Assembly: GCA_900169235.1 (NCBI GenBank)
Contig: FWCC01000246.1
Span: forward strand, 1 to 38,108
DNA length: 38,108 nucleotides
Direction of reading: 5' to 3'
Source: Zarea fungicola
Lineage: Eukaryota; Ascomycota; Sordariomycetes; Hypocreales; Cordycipitaceae
Shown piece after piece: positions 31,369 to 38,108 of the stretch. Every line of letters starts with the position of its first letter. The first letter of the stretch is position 1. The notes beneath the pieces are model-generated. The model had not been told where the DNA came from. It searched no databases and saw only the letters and a list, made by a program, of their open reading frames with translations. The translations under genes were made by a program, and so were the position numbers.

Positions 31369-34062
31369 ATGAGCATTGATAGCGTGGCCGTTGCACTGCG
31401 AAACGAAGGTGATTATTATTTAATTTATGGAATCAACTGCTGCGGTGGCTAACGTCCAGCTCCTTTAGCTTCTTCTCTGTCTTGGCCGCCCAAAAGCAAC
31501 CAACGTTTTGGCACTCTCACGGTTCGGCTTTGTTGGGCAAATGACGTGTCTTTCCCAGAGGGTGCAGACAATGTGGACTCTTGGGGAAATCTACGGGCGG
31601 AAAATGAATGGAAGATTTACGCAGTATTAGAATGCGGCCTAAACCAGAGCTGCTCAGCAGCTGCCAGCTGTCGGGGCTGGAGAAGGAGGCGCAACAGAGT
31701 CGATGATTTCTTCATTGGTTGGGAATCTACTCACCAGTTTTGGGTTTACGAGAATTCCTCCAAGCTCACCGTTCAAGTACTGGCGCACAACAAGCAGACT
31801 ACGTCAACAGTTGGTCTTTGCTCAGTGAGTATAGAACCAAACTGGGCACTCAGCTCACCAGTGAGCGGAATGGAAACAGAGCGAGTAGCTTGCAAAGATG
31901 GCCATGGCTCGTTATGTCTCAATGCCTCCTTTACACCAGAAGATTCCCCAAACCTTGGCCATTTTTTGAACGAGCGTGAGCGTAATAAGCTCGTTCCAGG
32001 ACATTTAACCTACTCAGAAACCTACTCAAAGGACGGATATAACGGTATAAGCTATGCCGTAGCTGCTGTTCGTTCCACGATGAAATCACCGCTCCAATTT
32101 GGCTTGCTTAGCGCAACCTGGAATGGGGAAGCACCTTTTATAAACCGGGTCGCATTTATCTACCAGTCAGCGCAAAATCTTTTTCATCTGGTCTCACCGA
32201 TTCCGGGTGGTGGAAATCTCTTCGTTCATCTCCAGACAGAGAGACGTTTCGAGGAGGCACGGGTGAGGAAATATGGAGCTGAACTAGTCCTTGCACTTGA
32301 ATGTCTGCATGAAAACGATATTATCGCGTCATTACATCCTGAAATGATCATGCTGGACTGTTTTGACCACATTTGCCTTTGTGCACCCGCGGTGTTCGTT
32401 GCTAGCACCGATACAGTTGCCACAGAGTGTCCGGCGCCTGAGCTCCGTCACGGTCTTCCGAGAACAAAGGCAGCAGACTTGTGGGATCTTGGTGTATGCC
32501 TTTATGAGATGATTACTGGTCTGCCACCATTCTTTTCAGCCTCGTCAGATTATGAACTGGAGAGAATGACAGACCATGGCTTGTTTCCGGGCAATCTTTC
32601 TGTCGCTGCTAAAGATCTGTTAAGCAAGCTGCTCCAGCCTGACCCGGAAATCCGATCAAGTGCAAATGGCATATCCGAGATCAAAGTACACCCTTTTTTC
32701 GAAAATATTTCCTGGGACAGCTTGACAAATCGAGATATGCAAGTCTTTCTGCCCGCCAGTAGCTATGATGTGCTCAATCTTCAAACTCGAGCATCAAACA
32801 GAGCATCAAACAGAGCATCAGAAGCTGAATTCCGGCGGGTTTTCCAAGAATTCTTGTCAGAGGGAGGATACAACCGTGGCGCATCGACTCTCTGGCGGGC
32901 TGTAGGAAAGAGAACGGATGATACTGACCAACTCGCATATTCCAATCCATCGCTTCCTTGTCTATCGTGGAACCTTGTATGGGAACAGTCCGCTGCAGAT
33001 TTCCGCTTTTCAAACTCACGGAGCGGAGAAAGCCGGCTGTCCGGCGAGCAGGCTGTCGCGTGCGGTATTTCGAATCTTGAACATCAATTTTTTGTAGGTG
33101 GTGCGAAGAAAACAACCGATCCTCCGGCTAATTCATCGTCAACGGGCTATCCAACTGCTTTTCAAGTCAAGAGAGCGTTGGCAGTTGCCCTCAAATTGCA
33201 GTGCAGTGAAGAGGTCATCTGCCAGGTCCTTGACTATGGTTTGGACTTGGACACAAGCATACTTGAGTGGGAAGAAAAATACGACACCTACCGTATGGCA
33301 GATTTGCCCCCTAAAATCCCCGTTACACCGCTCGAGTGGGCAATTGAGCACCAGCGGTCCGATCTCGTTGATCTATTTATAACCCGAGGGGCTGATCTCA
33401 ACTACACCAGCTATCCACGGCACGGCCCTGCTCTAGTCGTGGCCGTGCTGCGTAAGAACTGCGCGCTCGTGCGCCGACTTGTTGACAAAACCGATAGATG
33501 TGCTTCTACCAGGGCTTTATGTCTCGCGATCGAGCAGGAAGACCAGCCAATGGTGGAGGCAATTCTGGCAAGCTCCGTCCGGTTCGAGTTTGAAGAAGCA
33601 GACTGGCCACAGCCTCTCGGCCTCGACGGCTGCTATTTCCGCGATCAGGGCCTGCTTCGCGACTCTGATTTAACGCCCCCTCTCGCACGGGCAGTCAGGC
33701 TGGGTAACATTAAGTTAGTCCGCCTGCTTCTCGCGCACGGCGCTGATCCCAACGCCGCATACCACAGCCTCTGCCTCTCACATCCCCGAGAGCACGATAC
33801 CGCAAAGTCCTTGCCGATGCCAGAGTACTTTTGTGGACGTCCCGTGCAGCTGGCCATGGAGCTTGGCCTTGACGACATTGTCGAGGCGCTCATCAGCAGC
33901 GGCGCGGACATTTATCTGCCCCAACCACGTATTGTTCAACTAAACCCGAAAGTATTGGAAAAAAGGAACCACGAGTGCCCTATCGTTGCTAGAAGTGTAT
34001 ATCTGGATGTCACATCGCGCCTGCGGGCTATACTTCGCAAAGTTAAGAGTGCAAAGCCTTGA
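31369..34062 (+). CDS. Degenerate Ypk/SGK-type pseudokinase fused to ankyrin-like repeats
   Basis: Exon 1 (31369-31408, MSIDSVAVALRNE) joins exon 2 (31460-34062) through a 51-nt intron with GCTAAC branch; 880 aa. The start FGTLTVRLCWANDV recalls the N-terminal C2-like part of fungal Ypk proteins. Residues about 200-410 follow the AGC kinase line: FVHLQTERRFEEARVRKYGAEL, LALECLHENDII, CPAPELRHGLPRTKAADLWDLG and LYEMITGLPPFF, then IKVHPFFENISWDSL. The catalytic parts are lost: the catalytic loop reads ASLHPEM (303-309) with no HRD Asp and no Asn, the DFG position reads CAPAV, and no convincing glycine loop or VAIK lysine is found. It should not be an active kinase. From about residue 580 come ankyrin-like units (PLEWAIEHQRSDLVDLFITRGADLN; LARAVRLGNIKLVRLLLAHGADPNA; VQLAMELGLDDIVEALISSGADI). 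Probable role: protein-protein scaffold or decoy, by inference. Confidence 0.85.
32791..32826 (+). repeat. 12-bp tandem repeat in the pseudokinase gene
   Basis: The unit GCATCAAACAGA occurs twice perfectly and once in degenerate form. It encodes ASNRASNRASEA at the end of the pseudokinase part, where AGC kinases carry their regulatory tail. It keeps the reading frame. Confidence 0.75.
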
Positions 34063-34100
34063 ACGGTATCTCTTCTCTACATTGAATACGGAAACTTATT

Positions 34101-34254
34101 CGCTTGCGTTGATATATTAGGCATAGATTACGCACCATAGATTATGCTCATCGGAGTTCCAACTTGTTCCTATTTATCTCATTTATATGCTCTGTATATG
34201 TTTTACAAGTCATGAATTCGTTCGGTTAAACCACACCAGAGGGGTATCAGCGCT
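34101..34254 (+). repeat. Direct repeat copy B (remnant of regulator 3' end plus hydrolase 3' end)
   Basis: It aligns with 26176-26325 in the same orientation. Its left part lies between the pseudokinase stop (34062) and the hydrolase stop (34210) and resembles the last codons of the first Zn2Cys6 gene (GCGTTGATATATTAGGCA against GCATTGATATTTTTGGCA) but is interrupted by stops. Its right part is the coding end of the hydrolase gene on the minus strand. Confidence 0.75.
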
Positions 34255-35986
34255 TTCATCTCTCATATCAATGCCAAAGCGTGCAGGCATTCCTCGACCG
34301 TCCAATTCAAATTGCGCCCTATAACATGCGCTCGGCCGCTTCATCAGTGCATAGTCGTCCATATAGAGCCAGGCAATCCAAGATGAGCTCGATACGTGCT
34401 GTAGTCGATACGAGATCGGATTGCCAAATGTATTCCCCTTCTGGACTCGCAGCACGCAGCTACCATCAACAATGCTCAGAGCCGTCGGGGCATCGGAAGA
34501 TTCATCCCAAGCACAATCGCGAGCAACCGCAACGGTGCCATAGCCATCGTTTGAATATGTGCCGATGAAGCTATCCATAGGCGCACCTGGTTCTTGAGGA
34601 CTACTGACCTGGGTTGGGTAGTATAGATGAGGACAAGTATCTATCTTTCCTTCTAGTTCCTTTTTGTATTTATCGTACCTAATATTTCAAATGGTCAGAA
34701 ACAGCACGATGCGGGAATCCAAAGGTCACTGACACATCTCGAGGGTCGAATCGCCTGCTCGGGGCGACATTGAAATAATCGTTCAAAACACGCGCAGTAA
34801 TGGCATCCAGCGACGCCAGCGAATTGGTGTTCATCATGGCCACATAGGCAAACTTGCGCCTAGGCACAAACAGCATAAACGATACCATCTGGTTTACATA
34901 GCCTGAATGGTACCAGATGGGCTCGTTTTCGAAGACGCCGACATTCCAGCCTAGTGCGTAGTTTACCGGTCCCGTAAACGCAGCATCCAGCACGTCGATG
35001 CCCTCATCAACCACCATGTGGGACTTTTTGAGCATGGCATGGCCGGCCTTGGAGATGGGACCAGACTCGTCGAGCATGTGCTGCAGATACTTGGACCAGT
35101 CTTGCACAGACGAAATCGCCATGCCCGCGCCGCCAAGGTTGCCTTCATCATACTGAGTCATGGTATACAGCCTGGCGGTGTCGTTATCCCAGTAAAAGGA
35201 GCTCGAGAGGTTTTCACCGTGTGCCAGCGCATCGCCTGGGTGAAGATACGTATGCGCCATGCCCATGGGCCGCCAGAGCCTATCGCGGAGGAAGCATGCG
35301 AGAGTCGTGTTGCTGATGCGCTCCACTAGATAGCCCATGGTGCCAAACATCATGTTGTTATACTGCCACTTGGCGCGGGGCTCGGCAGACATGGGCAGAT
35401 GACGAAACCGGGCAATCATTTCTTCGGTATCATTATGATACGGACCGGACAGGTCGTGGCGGGGATATCCCGTCCGATGCGAGAGCGCATCCGTGATGGT
35501 GATGTGCTCCGTGGCCCACTGGTCTGAGAGGATGAATTCCGGGAGCAGCTTGGATACTGGCGTGTCCCATGTCAACAAAGAGGAGGAATTCACGGCGTCG
35601 TCGATGAGAATGGACAAGGCAGCTGCAGTGTTGGATTTTGTCATACTACCGCAAAAAAACACCGTTGATGGCGTTACAGGACGATGCTGCTCAGAAGAGT
35701 ACCCATATCCCTGCACTCAAGATTAGACTTTGCTTGATGTTTGGAAATCGCCCAAGACACGTACTTTGGACCAATTGGAATTGCCGTCAATGATGGAAAT
35801 TGCCATGCCGGGCACATGACCTCTGTCCATTTCCATTTTTACAAACGCGTCAAACTCATTTGTGGCAATAGGTACGATGCCCACACCAGTATCCACGACT
35901 GGCGCGGCAAGCACCGCAGCACCGGCGAGGAGGAGTTGCATGGCCAACCAACCAACCCAGCAGCGTCTGAATGAAGCATTTCGCAT
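34210..35986 (-). CDS. Secreted serine hydrolase, class C beta-lactamase-like family
   Basis: Exons on the minus strand (35986-35765, 35710-34730, 34608-34210) give about 533 aa. A signal peptide is clear (CWVGWLAMQLLLAGAAVLAAP), so the protein is probably secreted or vacuolar. The serine-hydrolase triad motifs are present: SMTK (nucleophile Ser96, Lys99), YNN (Tyr191, Asn193) and HSG in WYHSGYVNQ. This family includes class C beta-lactamases, DD-peptidases and fungal esterases or acyltransferases; the substrate cannot be told. Intron 1 (GTACGT...CAG, 54 nt) is solid. Intron 2 (121 nt, donor GTGACC) is weak; it was chosen because it links, in phase, to the C-terminal beta-rich domain MDSFIGTYSNDGYGTVAVA...YRLQHVSSSSWIAWLYMDD, which is the usual tail of these proteins. 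Without it the protein would end at 34679 with about 418 residues. The final codons lie in repeat copy B. Confidence 0.83.
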
Positions 35987-38108
35987 GCTAGGGGGCGGTA
36001 ACGATATGGCATGGGGGGGTAGTGTCTCCTTTTAAACAATTAAGCAAAAGAAAAGCGGCCGCTAACAAGGATAACGTGTGCCAGATTTGCCAAAAAGTGA
36101 GACAAGAAGGGTAGCTTACGATCAGCAGTGTCGCTATTGGTTAATTTCTGGTATCACGACCAATCGCTTCAGAACACGATAAAAGGCGGCCTAGACCTGC
36201 ATGGTTTACGCAGTTAGGTCGTTCTGGCTTATCTCGAGCGACGGCCCGTCACGAGTCAAGATCTGGGACGTGATAAGGAACTATAGCAAAGCTGGAATAA
36301 TCTCTAGGTCTGGCAGTGAAATCCGAAACAGCACCTCCTCAGCCATATTGAAGAAAATAAAAGTCCCCATGAAAAGTATTTGCATGGTACAAGCCTCCCT
36401 TGCATGTCATGATCAGCCGTACAGTAGTTAAAGGCTTCAAGTGGAACAGGCTGAGTTGGCTAGCGCTGGTTACTGCAGTTGTCTCGGTAGGTAAGAACAC
36501 TAACTTTTTCCAAATCGGATCATTTGTACAAGAGTTGCAAAGGGTCCCTGCGAAGTAGATTCAGCAGTGAGAGTCCCGTCTTCAAGCTGTTCGACTCAGG
36601 AGATTCTTACTTGTAAGAGTAAGAATGAGCCAGCAAGCTTCTCAGATAAAGATCTCTTTGTTGGGATTGGCTAGCAAGCCACCATCTAGAACAGCGGAGC
36701 CTCGGTCAGCAGATTCCCCAAAACGTGGGGAACAAAGATAATGATTGCAGGTATGGCTGATGTGAATCTGCTGCTATGAGTTTTAAAAAGGGGGCAAATG
36801 GAATCTGTGAGAATATAGATGCGTTGAATTGTAACGCATTCTTGCCTTTGGAGTGTAGCTCGTCGACCAACTTTTGACTGGCAGAAATTATTACAAAGTA
36901 TAATACCTGCCTGCGTTTTGCACCCTTTGCTACATTGCCAATGGAGCAGAAGCCGAAAATATGCAAGGGTTTTCACTGCTATGGACAAGACATTGCAGCA
37001 CCTCTTCGCTACAGACGTACCTTAAAGTCTGTTTCCCAACATGGAAATTATGTCCCATGAGCACGACATGTAAACGAAATATGCTAAAGCTCAATACCAA
37101 TGATTTCTCCAGGTTGTGGCTTGTTTGACTTTTTCTAATGTCTGTAGCTGTTAGTGTGTAGGTTAGTGTGCAAGTTTAGGAGAGAATCACGAGCCAGAAG
37201 AGTACAATGAGGCACTGCTGTTCTATTTCCTTTCCCCGACTTTTTTATTTTATTTTATAAAGGGGTCTCACTGTGTGCGTGGCTTGACAAAAGTTGGCTT
37301 CTACAAGTACGAAACAGGTACCAAAGCGATTCGAGCTGTTTTCGTATCTTACCATTTGCTTGTTAATATTTAATCATTATTATACACAATATCTGCGAGT
37401 GGACTTATACGCCTGCTTTTCATTTTCTGCGGGTGCTTATCGGCTTCTTCCGTCTTCCGCGGCCCTGTTGCTACAGATTGCGTTGAACATGGTAGTTATC
37501 ATTAATTTGGCCAGATCCTGGCTAATACTGCCACACTCGGGTATTTGTACAATCTGCGGAGCATTGAATCAGAGCACTAGTTTACTAATTATGTAGGACT
37601 CTCGAATCGAACGCCTCAACTCAATAGCTTCCTAGGCCGATCGACACCCTTAGCAACCCGCCCATACGCGTATTTCCCTCAGCCTCCTGGTTCGATGGTG
37701 CGCCTTCATGCCTCAATGAATGAAAGCCCACTCTCTCCGTCCAAGACATGGGGGCAGGCATCTCTACGCCACTGAGTAGCCACCCTGCCTCCCTGGCCGG
37801 GCGCACTAACCTGCTTTCCCCTCCTCATTTCCAGCCAGCTTTTGCAACCTGGAACCGCCCCGGAGCCGGGCACACAGCCTAAAGAAGTAAAGGTTGCCTA
37901 TTAGACCGATTTCTCATACAATTTCACTTGGGTCGATCTGAAGAAGCGGAAAAACAAACACGTGTGGCACAATGACATTCAGCCTCCGAACATTTGGTCT
38001 CGCCCGGGCTCCAATAATGCCCCGACCCGCGGAAATTGGCGCACAAGCCCCGTGGATAATTTGCCTGACCGGGCGACAATTATACCAGCAAGGGGGTGAC
38101 AAAAAAAC
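35987..38108. other. Right-hand spacer, no supported gene
   Basis: The first part should hold the hydrolase promoter. A hairpin with perfect 8-bp arms lies at 36603-36626. Short frames (36686-36988 minus, 37294-37596 plus, 37621-37806 minus) have no recognisable domain. Near 37804-37843 a CACTAAC then TTTCCAG pattern looks like an intron end in a leader, so an unseen gene could begin beyond the window on the plus strand; this is speculative. Confidence 0.45.
36603..36626. repeat. Hairpin-forming inverted repeat
   Basis: ATTCTTAC and GTAAGAAT are perfect 8-bp arms around an 8-nt loop (TTGTAAGA). It is in non-coding DNA upstream of the hydrolase gene. Function unknown. Confidence 0.6.

Noticed and set aside
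37294..37596. Hydrophobic 100-codon plus-strand frame
   Set aside because: Begins at a TTG with no upstream ATG; hydrophobicity follows from T-rich sequence.
37580..37625. Possible tRNA T-loop (TTCGATT on the minus strand)
   Set aside because: The flanking bases do not form the T stem and no acceptor or anticodon stem could be drawn.

Overview
The window is nuclear DNA of a filamentous ascomycete, most likely a sordariomycete of the Hypocreales type. Genes carry short spliceosomal introns (46-203 nt) with GTRNGT-like donors and CTAAC/CTRAC branch sites. The gene set fits too: a Ste6-type pheromone exporter, a Pmc1-type Ca2+ ATPase, Iks1 kinase, Zn2Cys6 regulators and a purine nucleoside permease. 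Spacers are long, and some carry the short motif TACGGAGTA. I see no rRNA, tRNA, CRISPR array, intact transposon, or PKS/NRPS gene. Twelve protein genes can be modelled; exon joins were chosen by hand from splice signals, reading phase and family resemblance.

Left and centre (about 3.7-24.6 kb) is a conserved, housekeeping-like stretch: F-box protein (+), SRPBCC/AHSA1-like protein (-), PBDC1/YPL225W homologue (-), full-length Ste6-type ABC transporter (+), Pmc1-type Ca2+ ATPase (-), purine nucleoside permease (+) and Iks1-like kinase with C-terminal membrane segments (-). PBDC1 and the ABC transporter share a divergent promoter. The ABC/ATPase and permease/kinase pairs are convergent. The ATPase and permease are divergent across a 2.9 kb spacer with a strong G-quadruplex motif next to the ATPase.

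Right (about 25.2-36 kb) looks like an accessory block: a Zn2Cys6 regulator (+), a decayed spacer with an assembly gap, a second Zn2Cys6 regulator (-) that may be interrupted by an in-frame stop, a divergent aminoglycoside-phosphotransferase-like kinase (+), a large protein joining a degenerate Ypk/SGK-type pseudokinase to ankyrin-like repeats (+), and a secreted serine beta-lactamase-like hydrolase (-). Two direct repeats of about 150 bp (26176-26325 and 34101-34254) bracket the middle three genes of this block. Each repeat joins the 3' end of the first regulator to the 3' end of the hydrolase gene. This suggests that an ancestral convergent regulator/hydrolase pair was duplicated or split by the intervening 7.8 kb. 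A second fragment of the regulator at 26321-26360 differs from its source partly by C-to-T changes at CpA, the pattern expected of repeat-induced point mutation.

The first 3.7 kb and last 2.1 kb contain no gene I can support. The most unusual items are the pseudokinase-ankyrin fusion and the repeat-bracketed architecture of the accessory block.
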